The translations under genes were made by a program, and so were the position numbers. A stretch of DNA of 64,000 bases from Chaetomium olivaceum. Lineage: Eukaryota; Ascomycota; Sordariomycetes; Sordariales; Chaetomiaceae. Under the pieces are notes generated by a model. The model made no database searches. It was not told the origin of the DNA and saw only the letters and a program-made list of their open reading frames with translations. This document shows positions 24,146 through 36,079 of this stretch, piece after piece. Location of the stretch: assembly GCA_039881045.1 (NCBI GenBank), contig JAYWVB010000001.1:1-64000 (forward strand), given 5' to 3'. Within the stretch, counting starts at the first letter, position 1. Each line of letters begins with the position of its first letter.

Positions 24146-25043
24146 TGTAGGAGGTACATATCCCAAAAGTACAATATATTCTGTCTGCTCACACACAATT
24201 AGGATAGATACTCAACGTGAAGCATGCATAGGGTATGTCGGTAGCCTCCACATCGTGATATCAAGTGTCATTTGGAAGCTTCCCCGTTTTCTCCCGCATT
24301 TTCCATTCGATTTTAATGTTACCTACCTTGGGTATTGACCACGCCCCTGGCTCTCATTGTCTGCATACTTTTACCCCAGGATGAATGCCCAATGGCAATA
24401 TCTGCAAATAGGACGAACACCTCGACACCGACCTCCACCGAGACACGGCTGCGTGGACCATTTGCCACGCAGCTCCCGACGGGCTGCCGGGATTTGCTGG
24501 TTGATCGGCGTGGGCAGTTATTGTTGGCGGACGCGGTATGGTCCACGCCAGCACGAGGGGCCACCTCTAGTGTCGGCCAGCTATTGGGTCAGCAACCCCA
24601 TTCCCTTCCGCGTGCTTACCATCTTCCGTTTCGTTTACTTTCGCTCACCTCTACTGGCACGGCCCGATCACCTGAAACGGCCTTGCCTTCACCCGCATGG
24701 CATGTTTAATGTTCTTCTCTTCCACACCGTCAAGACTATTTCTAGACACCTACCATGACCCGCTACTCACAGGGGGCTGCAGTGTGATGCATCATCAAGC
24801 GCATATCTACTGCAAGAGAGTCTCGGTCTTATGACACTGGCGCTGGCACTGGCATCTCACTGTTTGGCCGGGGTTCTGTTAATCGGCGCCATGGACAAAG
24901 CGTCAAAGTCTACTTATTTAATTAGGACACTTGGGCTGGGCAGTCCGTAGTTTTTCTCTTTTGACTTCTTTTCCCTCTCACCGACTGTCGTGGATGACAA
25001 AGTTCAAGTGGTGTTATTGACAAACATTATAAGCTTGACAACC
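24146..25043. other. Intergenic region
   Basis: 3' region of the orphan gene and upstream DNA of the RBR ligase. A short AT-rich stretch containing TATTTAATTAGG occurs at about 24914-24925, 120 bp before the RBR start. No gene is supported. Confidence 0.5.
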
Positions 25044-27197
25044 ATGATGCAAACCCGACCAGGTGGCCGCCAACGCACCAGGCGATCCTCGTCCTCAAGC
25101 ATCTTTACATGGGTAGCTCGGGCTGCCGCTGCCCGGCTGCAAAACGCAGCCGATGAACATGAACCTCGAAGAACTCGCTCGTCCTCACACCGTCAGCGAG
25201 GACCAGGCACTCACCGGCCCAGCGACCCCCCTATGCCCAAGCCTATTCCGACACTGAAAATTGTCCTCCTCCCGCTCGACCCCCGGTACTGCGAGCTCAC
25301 CGTCTCAGTGCCAAAGGGCGCCGGCCACTCCTATCTGGTCCGCGCTATCCGGAGGTGGTACGACCGAGAGGACCAACGTCTGTCTTCACTTAGCTTGTTT
25401 CGTTTCTACGACTCCAAGGGGCGACAGCTGGACTTCGGCACCGGAGTCACCAGCGAGGAAACGGAGGTTTGGTACAGCGTATCAAAGTCCGAGCAGCATT
25501 TCTCGAGCTGGAAGTTTTCGGACTGGGCCGATCGGGAGGACCGGGCACTCGACGTGCTCCTTGCCGGGGAGATTCTCTCCGCCATCGAATCAGGCGTGAC
25601 TGTCGGCGAGCTGAGGCAAAGGGTGGCGGAGCATATGGGCATTCAGGATGCCAACAGAATCGCTCTGATTGTCCGAGACGGCATGCGTCCCGGGCACTAC
25701 AGGGAGACCACTGGGAGCTCGGCAAACTCAAGACATGGCTCTGTCGTTGGCTTTCGGTCGCCGTATCTCCAAAGCGAGGTTATGTCGTTCTCCGTGGTGC
25801 GCAAGGGGTGTTTGTTTACCATCCCAGAAGGGGGCAGGTTGGCACGCGGATGTATGTGAGCTTCGTGGCAGATTATCTCGTCACGCGGGTATTCCAGAGC
25901 GAGTACCCGTATCAGATGAGCGAACTCAGCGGCCAGAGTGACATTGAGCTTGTTATCGACGGCAAACCACAAACCCTCCGGACTGCTACTGTGGAATGGG
26001 GTGCCATATACGACTTACGTCTCTCTCACGGCCTCGCGGAAGCCCTCCTGCTCGAAGACCCTTGGTCGATAGAAACAACCGTGCAGTGCAGCATCTGCAT
26101 TGACGACAAGCAGCGGACCGAAATGCCCGTTCAGAACACGCCCCGTTGCGCGCACCGGCCGACCACCTGCAAAGACTGTCTCGGAGAGTGGTTACGGTCA
26201 AGCATCGAACGTGGTGCTTGGGACCGGCTGCAGTGCCCAGACTGCCCCGAGGTCCTTGACTGGCAAGACGTTAAACGGCACGCCTCCGAAGGCGCCTTCA
26301 AACGTTACGACACGCTGGTCACCCGCGCGGCACTCACCAAGGACCCCACATTCCACTTCTGCCTCTCGCCAGTCTGCGGCTCGGGTCAGATGTACGAGGA
26401 GACATGCCCGCGCTTCGAGTGCGTCAGCTGTCGGGCGTCGTCCTGTCTGCACCACAACCTCCCCTGGCACTGGGACGAGACCTGCCAGGAGTACGACAAG
26501 CGCAACCAGGAGCGCAGGGTGGCCGAGAAGGCCTCGGTGAAGGCGGTGCGCGGGTCGAGCAGGCCCTGCCCCAGCTGCAAGCGCGACGTCCACAAGTTCG
26601 CCGGATGCAACCACATCACCTGTAAGCCCTTCCTTCCCCTCTCCCCTTAACTATACCTCCCTCTTGACTATGCCTCCCCCCTCCCTCTACCCCCAAACAC
26701 CGAATCCCCATTACTAACCCCCCCCCCCCCCCCCCAACACAGGCCTCTGCCGCCACGAATGGTGCTATATCTGCTTCCAGCCCTGGCAGCGGCTCGAGAC
26801 CGGCGCGCCCTACTGCCTGCACGCGCCGGGCTGCACGGAGCGCGACGCGCTCTTCGACGCCTGGGAGGAGCTCAACCCGGGCATGCTGCTCGCTGCCGCC
26901 CCCCTTCCTGCTCCCACCCCGCCACTGCTAGGGGATAACAATGACAATGACCATCACAATGCCCTTCCACCGCCTGCTTTGCCGCCGCTGTTTTGGGAGC
27001 CGCCTCGGCGGCGTGGTGAGGATGGTGGTGGTGGTCAGGTCGGGCAGGGCGGGCAGGGCGGGCAGGGCGGGGAGGTTGTTGTTGTTGGGGAGGGGTTTGT
27101 ACCGCAGCGGTTGCGGCCGAGGCCCGGTGGGCGGTTGAGGCGGAATACGGCGCCGGGTGCTGTGCATGTTGATGGGGAGGGGGTTGTGATTGTTTGA
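25044..27197 (+). CDS. RBR (RING-IBR-RING) E3 ubiquitin ligase
   Basis: Predicted RBR-type ligase that transfers ubiquitin through a RING2 cysteine. The N-terminal half (about 25233-25700) is a non-RING region that could be ubiquitin-like (LKIVLLPLDPRYCELTVSVP, SGVTVGELRQRVAEHMGI), by inference. RING1 begins at about 26090 (CSICIDDKQR ... CAHRPTTCKDCL ... CPDCPEVL). The IBR follows (FHFCLSPVCGSGQ ... FECVSCRASSCLHHNLPWH). RING2 is CPSCKRDVHKFAGCNHITC then CLCRHEWCYIC. The intron 26622-26742 (donor GTAAGC, branch CTAAC, an 18-C tract before the acceptor) splits the codon of the Cys in NHITC, the position of the family's catalytic cysteine. A frame break near 25697 separates the two halves. The Gly/Gln- and Pro-rich tail ends at 27197. 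The ATG at 25044 is the first in frame. Confidence 0.85.
26718..26735 (+). repeat. Poly-C tract in RBR intron
   Basis: About 18 consecutive C lie between the branch site and the acceptor of the RBR gene intron. The exact count is unreliable, as for any long homopolymer. Confidence 0.85.
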
Positions 27198-29834
27198 GTA
27201 GGTATGTTGTTAATGTTTAGGGGGTTGGACTGGTATTGTGATGTTTGTGTAGGGGTATGGGATGGGGGGATTGATGGTCGGTATACCCTGGATTTGGAGT
27301 TTGACTTGTGTTTTTGTTGTTGTATATCTAATTGGACACTTGACGGGTATCATGTTTCTCTTTCCCCTGTTCTGACTTGAACCTGTGGTTGCTGCAGTAG
27401 CGTACTCGAAATAGTTCACAGAGAGGCTACGCTGAACTGTGGCTGCCAACAACCATCTTCCATCGAGTATAGTACCTCTTACCGAATACTAACAGATGGC
27501 TTTGCTTCTCATCAATATTGTAACATTGATAACAATGACAATGACAACAACGACTACGAACCTCGCCCGATCTGGGGACTCTACCCCCAGAAGGTTGTAG
27601 ACTCGCCTAGATAGTCGCTAATTAACATATCAGGTTAAGAAGTTATAGGAATCACTATAATGTCGTCTGTTTACCTACATCAAGCAAGTACACGTAGAAC
27701 ACGCCGATTTCCTGGTGTTACTCTTGCCGATGGGATTGGCAAGAGTTACCGCCGACTTAGCCCTCCCTTCGTCCTAGTAATACAAGGCTTGTATGTACAA
27801 GTAGATGGAATGTGATGTCACCCCGCCGGGATAGCTGGTCGCGAATCGAGGGGAGGGCGTTTAGACAGCGCATAGGGATGATGACGCAGGCCGAGTATTC
27901 ATCTAGGCAGAGTTCAGGGATGCATATGAACAGCAGGCGTTGAAAAACCTGACAAGGGCGGCTCGGTGGTGAAGACCACCGAAAATTCTGCAGACCGGCG
28001 CTGTCCTTTCCGTTGTTGAACAAGTCATGAATGAAACTGGCCGTCCGATGTTCTGTGTCTCTTTCGATAGCCGCCCAGAAAACTGCAAGCGCCCGTCGGC
28101 CGGACCACGACTCGGTGGACTCACCGCAGCCTATGGTCACAGGCATTCACCTAGCTCACCTTACGGGCTTGACGTCAAGGTGCAGAACTAGTTAGGGTCG
28201 TTCATGTTTCTTTTTTAGCTCCGCTGTCCCGAGCCCACCGGCATGGATAAGAAGCAACGAAAGGAAGGTAGCCACATGGCGGGAGACTCGGGAGCGGGAG
28301 AGAAAAGCTGTTGACAGGTGAAACATTGTTTCGAAGATCAAACACGGGGCTGGACTTGTCTGGAACCGGGTTTGAGCAGTCCCAGGTTTGTGGTCTGGAA
28401 GCAAATTCTTCATCTTCGTCATCCAGGTTGTGACCGATGTCGATGCAAATCCGGGCGGGTACTACGTATATTATCACCATTGCCGTCGTTGCCGCCATCG
28501 ACGGAAAATTGCGGATCGCTCGACTCGACTTGATGCGACGGGAGGAACACTTCCCTGCAGGAAACCGATTGTGAGAGAGAACGTGGAAGTCGGCACTGGA
28601 CTGGATTGGCGGCAGAGAGTCGTGGCTCGAGCTTTTGCACCCCCCAGCTTCCCCGCAAAGCCTATCGGCTAGCGGGTTGGGCTCATAAAGAGACTGTGCC
28701 ACCACAAGACCAAATCAGCACCTCAGCTCCCCTCTTAATTCTATCAATTGGACGAATGAAACGGAAGAGAAGAAAAGAAATGCAGCAGGATGCTAAAATA
28801 ATAATATTAAACATTCTGGACGACAAAATCAGTTGATGCCGGAGAGAACTGTGACTGGAGAACTGTAAGCCACCTCGAGAGCAGGAGAAATCTTCAGTCG
28901 CGGGGCTTCCACCACTCAGGTGTTATGAAAGGACTGGCAGGGGCAGCTGAGGGATATCAGCACAGTCTATTTACAATTCCGGATCGGGCAAGTGCCCTGC
29001 CCACCATCCCGCGTCCATTTGGCGCGAGAAAACCGCCGATCGCAACTTGGAGGCTCTATCGTCAACGACGGTAGCCATGGGTTCCATGGACACAATCGGC
29101 ATTCCACCGGGCATTTTATTTTATTTTTCTTCAGCAATTGAGAGTTTGCTGGTTGTTGGGCATCTATCTGTCTGTCTCTTTTTCATTCCATGTGCGAGTA
29201 CACATTCGTGACATTGTATCGTGATCATCGGCAGTTTGCAGGTGGCGGCGGCTAAGCGACGCCTCGGCCTTGGTTTGTGGAGATAAGTTTAAAGGAGCCA
29301 GACTGTGTGCACTGGTCTTCTTCAATTCCTTGTCTGGTCTGGTCCGGTCCGAGTGCCATTCGGTTGACGGCTGCGGTTGGCGCCTGCTTCCTTCCAATCT
29401 GAGCACCGGGATGCAGGAATGCAGAACATCGCCAATTCCCCATCCAGGGCGACGCTTGTCGGTGATTGGCCGATATGTCGCGACTCAGGGGCGCCTGCAA
29501 GGTACGGTGCGCGAGGGTTGCGCGAGGGGTGCATCCAAGGCGTGGGATGGAGGGCCCTGCCCCTGTCGATGGCGCTGGGGTTCGAGGGGGGTCTCGCCCA
29601 AAAGGGGACTAGGATGGCACCTTTCTATCCCTCCCCTGGCAAATCGCCGGCGCTAATGCTACCAACCTTTGCCAGATGGCGGCCGTCCACTCCTTTTTGC
29701 TCCCTTTCTTTCAGACCTAATGCCACCCTTTCACCCCCTTTGCCGAGCTATTTCGTCGCTGCTCTCAATGTGTTAATCAATTGCTCGATTCAGGTCCAAT
29801 CGAATGGGGGGTTAGTGCGACAAAGGACTTATGA
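27198..29834. other. Long intergenic region (2.6 kb)
   Basis: Holds the 3' region of the RBR gene and the promoter of the coiled-coil gene. A 129-codon frame on the minus strand (27757-28146) has no motif and may be chance or an eroded gene. The part from 28.8 to 29.8 kb has T-rich and CT-rich stretches typical of a long 5' UTR, and CCATGG occurs twice at 29076-29090. No tRNA or transposase is seen. Confidence 0.45.
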
Positions 29835-32800
29835 ATGCCACCCCCAACTATGGCCGCTCCTGGACCGTCGCCTGAGGGCGACATGCACATGATGCACATG
29901 CCGCCGCCATCGCCCGCCACCGTCCCCGTTCTTCCCGATTCTGATACACGAGCTGCTTCGTCTGATCTCACGCCCTTCCGCTTGCCACCGCTCCCGGTCC
30001 CCCACCCTCTCTCCTTCGAAACACACGACCAAACGGACGCGTTTCCTGAGCTGGTCTCCGTGCTACCGAAACGCCCACTGCCGAGCCCACGCAGCGGCCG
30101 GTCCTTCAGCCTGGCTCACTTATCGGGCCCTATCAAGCGGAAGCCGTTGTCGTCGACCGCCTCGCCCGCCGCTGTCCGCTTCTCCAAGGGCGCAGCAGCG
30201 TATGCCGACATTCTCGCCGACCTGCCCCGGCCCGACCAGCGATTCGCAAGGTCGTGTTCGCTCGACAGCCCGACCCTCTACGAGTTCCCTGACCAGCGGA
30301 GCTTGTTAGCTACGGCGAGCTCGCTAAACACTGTGTTGGACTGGCCGGCAAGTCCAGAGACCAACGAGCCGTATGTTTCCTGACTCGCCGGGTAAAAGGG
30401 TGGCAATATCGGGCTAACCGGGCTCTCTGAACAGATCATCTCCCCTCTCCGATTACTTCGCTGAATCCGCTGAGCCCGCTGAACCCGCTGAATCTGCTGC
30501 CGTCTCGGCCGGAGGAGGTGCGGGAGACGCGCAGCTGCGAAACATTACGGGAAACAACCCTGCAGAGACCCAGACCTCCCACACCCTCTCCGAGGGCGAG
30601 AGTCTTAGCGCCGAGACGGCCAGTCTGACCAGTCAGGGGTCTGTCCCGTACGAGCTCGACGATCTGTACTCGATCTCCGACTCACCTGTGTCACCCGAGT
30701 CGCCGGGAGGCAAACGTACCACCATCGTTAATACTAATCCCAAGACCATGTCCACGTTCTCGCGCAAGTCGCCGCCTCCACAGCTAAATCTTGGATCCAA
30801 CACCAGAGATGCGTCGGCCACGGCATCAGCAACGTCGCTAGACCAAAATAATCTTAATAAGCCGCTGCCCAAGTCCCCGGCCTCGTCCAAACTCAGCGCC
30901 TTCTTCGGTTGGGCCACCACGCCGTCGCCTACGACCGCGACCGAGTACTCGGACAAGAACTTCTCCCCCCTCCCTTCGCCCACGTCGCCCAAGCCGACGA
31001 CCGCTGTGACCGAGTCCTATGAGACTTCCTTCACACAACAGAGGGCGACCTTCTCCACCAATGTTACGGACCAGAGTAACCCCTTACAGTATTGTGAAGC
31101 GTATCTCCAAACACCCGCCGATAGCACAACGTCACTTGACCAGCTCGAGGAGATGGAGGACGAGCTGAAGGGCATCAGCGTCGAATTGGCCTCGTCCATT
31201 CGGCGCGAGATGGACCTGGAGGATTTGGTGGATAGACTACAGGAGCAAATTAACAACCCACAAGCACCCGGGAAACGGACCAGCGACTACTTCTCCGACT
31301 CTGGCTACAGTTCAGCCAAGTTCAGCGAGTATGATCATGCGAAGGAAGAGATTTCACAGATTCAACGCAGGGCAGAACAGGAAAAGGCCCAGATCCGCTT
31401 GGAGCTGACGAACAAGCTGCAAGATGAGCGCTCGAAGCGCCGGTCGCTAGACCAACAAATCCAGGAACTGTCCAAAAGGGCGTCAGAGCTCGATGTTGCC
31501 CACCTCGACAACAGCGATGCCAGCGGGCGCGTCAAGGAGCTCGAGAGCATGTGTGAGGACCTCAGCAGGAAGCTGTCCGAGCAGAGCGAGGTCACAGCCA
31601 ACCTTGAGGGCCTCCTTGAGGCATTACAAGGCGAACTTCAAACAGCGGCGAATGAGCGAGACAACCTACGCGATGAGATCGTCCCCCAGCTGCGCGCTCG
31701 CGTCGAGGGGCTGGAGGCTGAGGCGGCCGACCAAGCGAGGCTTGCCTACGACACGTCCAAAATGCAGCAGGAGCTGCAGCTTCTCAAATCGCAAACTGCC
31801 GAACTGGATTCACTCAGAGCGCAGACCGCCGAACTAGATTCTCTCAGGGCCCAAACCGCCGAGCTAGAGTCCCTCAAAGCAAAAACCGCCGAGCTTGATT
31901 CGCTCAAAGAAATGACGGCCGAGTTAGATGCGCTCAAGTCACAGAATGCCGAGCTGCAAATGCTCCGGTCTCAAAACGCCGAACTACACATGCTCAGGTC
32001 CCAAAATGCCGAGCTCAAGCAGACGCAACCCGCGGCCCGCATGTCGATGGGGCTGTCCAGGTCTGTGTCTGTCACCGGCGGGTCATTCAGGAAGAACCGC
32101 GTGCAATCCATCACACGGGCCAACTCCACGAAAGTGATTGAGCCCCGCGATATCCTGGCCGAGAGGTTAAAGGACGTCGAGGAGCAGCGGGACGCATTGC
32201 GCGTCGCCCTCAATAGGGTTGTCGAAAGGCAAGAGCTTCAAAACCGCAAAACAGCCAAGAGGATACGACAGCTCGAGATGGAACGCGACCGCCTCCTCAC
32301 CGCATCGCCCAAAAAGTTTGGCTATGAGCGGGAAGTTTCCATCCTCCGCGACGAGATCAGCGTACTGCGCCGACGGGCCGAGGAGGCCATCGAGCAGAAG
32401 TGGCAGGTCGAGAAAGGCCTGGCGGGGCTTAAGATGGACCTGGACAGGGCCGAGGGCGAGATTGCCTCTCTCCGAAGCCTGCTCCAGGAGAAGGACATCC
32501 TCATCCCCGAGGCTCTCGCCCGGCCAGGCAGCAGCCATAGCCAGCACGGCTTGCCCGTTAGCTCACACTCCCTTGAGCAAGCGTACGAGGACCTGCAAGC
32601 CGCATACATGGATGCGCTAGAGCGTATCAAGGCCATCGAGGAGAACGCGAGGCCGGACGAGAAGACACAGCTCGCTATTCAGCGGCTGGAGCAATCCGTC
32701 TCGGCCGCCATCTCGGACCGCGACCGCGCCCGCAGCGAGGCCGCCTCCTACCTCGACCAGATCGAGACCCTCCAAAACCTTGAAAAGCAACACCTCGACT

Positions 32801-33573
32801 CCGAGAACGACCTCGCCGCGCAGCTCCACGAGTCTGCCCGCCGCGTCGAAGAACTCGCCCAGCAAGTCCGCGCGCAGCTCGAAGCCAACGCCAGCCTGCG
32901 CACTCGGCTTGCCGGCACCATCGCGCGCGGCGAAGCCGAGCAGCGCGTCAGCACGGAGCGCATCTCGGGCATGCAAGCCCGCCTGCGCACCCTCGAGGAG
33001 CAGGTCGTGGCCGCCCAGACGGGCGCCGAAGAGCGCGTCGCTCGCCACGAGGAGGAGCTCGCCGCCCTCCGCGACGCCCACAGCGCCCAGCTCAGCCGTC
33101 TGCGCGATGCGGCCGGCGGCGCCCGCCGCGGCAGCAGCCAGGGCCAGCGTGTCTTCCCGCCCAAGTCGCCCCTCTCCCCCATGTTCAGCCTGCGCACCGC
33201 CCCGCCCCCACGCATGGCCACCGCTCCCGCGCCCTTCCTCGACGTCAATGGCCCCAACGGCCAGCAGCAGCACCTGCGCCCCGGCATGCGGCGCTCGACC
33301 ACGGAGCCCGCGGACATGGACATGGACATGACAACACAAATGAACGCCCTCAAGGGCCGCGTCGCCGAGCTCGAGGGCGCGCTGGCGTCGGCCGACGCCG
33401 AGATGCAGGAGGTGGTCGGCCGCATGAGCGCCGCACAGATCGAGGTGATGCAGCTGCAGGAGCAGCGCGAGGAGGCGGTGCGCGAGACGAGGCGGCTGCA
33501 GCGCGTGTTGGAGGAGGAGCGGGTGAAGGTTTTTGAAGGGCGGTGGAAGAGCTTGTCCACTGAGGTGCGGTAG
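29835..33573 (+). CDS. Large coiled-coil protein (possible septation/cytoskeletal scaffold)
   Basis: A 1224-residue protein from two exons (29835-30370, 30435-33573) with an intact frame. The first 350 residues are disordered and Ser/Pro-rich. From LEEMEDELKGISVELASSIR (about residue 420) the rest is mostly coiled coil, interrupted by a Ser/Arg-rich linker (GGSFRKNRVQSITRANSTK) and a Pro-rich segment (about 33120-33250). Residues 633-712 are a decapeptide repeat of the type TAELDSLRAQ. The final segment (KGRVAELEGALASADAEMQE) is again coiled coil. The layout resembles fungal proteins annotated as up-regulated during septation (Uds1) or microtubule-organising scaffolds, but I cannot assign it. 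It is probably a cytoplasmic structural or polarity protein. Confidence 0.85.
31795..32034 (+). repeat. 30-bp / 10-residue tandem repeat within the coiled coil
   Basis: Eight consecutive 30-bp units start at 31795, 31825, 31855, 31885, 31915, 31945, 31975 and 32005 (last partial). Consensus is (T/N)AEL(D/Q)(S/M)L(R/K)(A/S)Q with Leu at unit positions 4 and 7. Confidence 0.92.
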
Positions 33574-35145
33574 GGTGATGCACTTACGTGAGGGATGTGT
33601 GTGTGAGGTGTGAGGGGGTGTGTGTGCATTGGATGGCGTTACTGGTGGTGTTTTTTTGGGATTCAGTTTTGGGTCTTGGATTTGGCCTTGTTGGTTCCAA
33701 GCCCTCCTCTTTTTCTTCTCTTTTTTTTGGGTTGGATCATCCATCTTGGAATACCCTGTGGCATTTCTTCCCTTCTACATTTTTGGCATACCCTCTGGCT
33801 TGGGGGCCTTGCATGGCAGGCTGCTGCATTTTTTTTGGGGTGTGGGCTTGTTCCCCCCTTTCTTCTAGAGTCGCCGCCCGAGGTTGGCTGGCTTGTCCGT
33901 CCGGTATGGTATATACGGGCTTATTTTGTGTGAGGGGAGGAGCTGGGAAAATCGCAGTGTATATTTTTGGTTGGTGGCAGCGGTGTTGGGTCTTGGTTAC
34001 TACTTGGTTGTATGTACATACGAGACTGAGGATGGCAGGAATGTATTGGATGTGGACTGGGTATATACGTGGATCTGACTAGGCATTGCGCCATGACTCT
34101 TTAGTTTAGTGTAATACTAAAACATCTGAAGCAACAACTACTTGTCCACGCTGGTTCCATTCGAGTATTCTGAAGGCTCCTGGGTGCTATCGTTTTGGTA
34201 TAATCGCAGCGAGAGGAGTCGATATCCGAAGAGGGGATCACCGAGGACATCTCAATGGCATGGCATCGGTATCATTAAAGTCTCTTCGATCTTTGGATCT
34301 CGGCAGGTGACTGAGATGCTGCCCTCGTCCCCTTTGGGCCAGTAGCTGTGAAGGTCGTCGAAATCCCCGACACTATCAAATATTAAAAGCCATGAGGCTC
34401 GAGCAGGTTTCACAGCAGACGCAGCGTCCACGCCCTGGCCTGAAAAGGTGCCGACATGAGCGGATCCACGAGCCACTCCTTGACTTCTCTGACGACAGTG
34501 CGGGTCTTAAGCTATTTGCTTGCGTCAACAGACCCAGCTTCTCTGTGACCTGTCTCAAACGATCCCGTGGGAGAAGAGCCCATCGACATCCTGGCGACAG
34601 GCCTGGGTGGAGTTGTGGGCGCGGTTATTGACGACGCCGGAGAATTATCACCACCTAAGGAGAAATTCAGGCACGATATTCCACAAGTAAAAATAATCGA
34701 CGCAACAGCAAAAAAGCTTACGTGAATGTTAAGAAAGGAACGAGAGGTTAGTAGTCATGGTAGGTGGCATGTATGCTGTTACAGACCGTGGGCTCGCTTG
34801 CAGGCAAACCTGATTAGCTCTCTCGGCGATGGTGAAGTTTGTAGGGTTTGTTTACATTGTTGTTCTGCTCCCAGTGCACAATTTGGCACTGTCCGGACTC
34901 AGCGCCTTCCAAATGAACGGCTTGATTTACTGGTGAATGAGTCCATCCGCTCCACCATTGAAGACATCGCACATATCCAAGTCAAGCGCGGCCAGTTGCT
35001 CATTCACAGCCCTCATCTTGACGAATGGGAGAGGTGCCAGCCTTTTTGGACAGGACACATGAATGAATGAAGTCAATTGCTCCCTGAAGACTGAGGAGAT
35101 GAAGGTCGGTTTCACTTGCCACATCTTCTTTCTGCAGGCCCAAAT
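33574..35145. other. Intergenic region with T-rich 3' UTR
   Basis: The first 500 bp are unusually T- and G-rich (TTTTTTTTGGG-like runs), consistent with the 3' UTR of the coiled-coil gene. The rest, up to the converging nuclease-like gene, has no motif-bearing frame. Confidence 0.5.
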
Positions 35146-36079
35146 CTACTCTTCGGACCAGATATTTTCCGCATACTCCTTGAGCTCTTGAACACCAAAA
35201 ACAAGGTCTCCCTCCCCAGGGCCTGGATCTCTGAGGAAAAGAAGCTTGAACGAGAGTACCAATGCGCCTCTAGCGACATTATACGATGTTGGGTTAGTAG
35301 TAGTATCCCGGGTGATGGTGATGCTCTGCCTAAGTATAGGCTCCAGGTGTTGAATAGAGTGCCGCGTTGTAGTAGCTCCGGGACCGATTGGTGTTTCTTC
35401 CTCCCACTTCTCCAAAAGGATTTTGGTACCGTCAAACTTAGCAAGAATAACCATCTTAACCTCGTGGGTTGACATAGCAAACCACCGTTGCATGTCTAGA
35501 CGCAATTGCCCTAACGTCTCGGAGTATCCCGCTTCGATGACAAGTGTTGGCCAGGCACCTTTAGAAGCTCGTATAGGCTTTGGGCCACCAGCCGAATCCC
35601 CTTCCTTGCCCCTTCGTCCACCATAAACTTACACTGAAAACTCGGTACTACCGATATCTTTCCAGCTCTTGGCCAAACCCATATCGCGAACGTGGCCGAC
35701 CCACTCGTTATATAACTGTCTGTGGAGTTGCTCATGAACGCCAGTTGGTATTGTGATAATGAGGATCTTGGTTCCACTATCGTAATAGCGGAAGCGGAAT
35801 TTCCGGTGTTGCTCCTGTCGGGTGTGCGTAATCTCGGTGAAACGATCAAGAGATACGTCTAGATAACTGATTAGGATATACACCGTAATATAGAAATAGG
35901 AGGTTAATATCAGGTACTACTATACCTAGGACCGAAAGCGAATCCCTAGTAGTGCGATTGATCACATTAAGTAGATCATGCACGTTCGTAAATTTTACGA
36001 TACCGGGTTCGTCATGCTTCGATTCTACCGAAGTAGGTATGGTTGACGCCGATACCGACGCCGATGGTATTGACGCCAT
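35146..36079 (-). pseudogene. Fungal orphan family with nuclease-like motif, interrupted by an in-frame stop
   Basis: Exons 36079-35926 and 35858-35146 (intron 35859-35925) give one frame of 288 codons with a single TAA at 35629-35631. The text on both sides belongs together. Before the stop it reads KFRFRYYDSGTKILIITIPT, and after it PTLVIEAGYSETLGQLRLD and VKMVILAKFDGTKILLEKW. This layout is that of a widespread, poorly characterised ascomycete family. The E-x-G-Y-S-E...K arrangement recalls the PD-(D/E)XK/Uma2-like restriction-endonuclease fold, but that is inference. The stop lies in GTGTAAGTT, which also offers a good splice donor (GTAAGT), yet no acceptor would keep the conserved text. 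Either a decayed gene or an unusual intron is possible. Confidence 0.6.

Noticed and set aside
27757..28146. 129-codon minus-strand frame in the long intergenic region
   Set aside because: No recognisable domain, no splice structure and no conserved start context; kept only as a remark in the intergenic entry.
32617..33744. 375-codon minus-strand frame opposite the coiled-coil gene
   Set aside because: Leu/Glu-rich antisense of coiled-coil codons, a known artefact of this composition.
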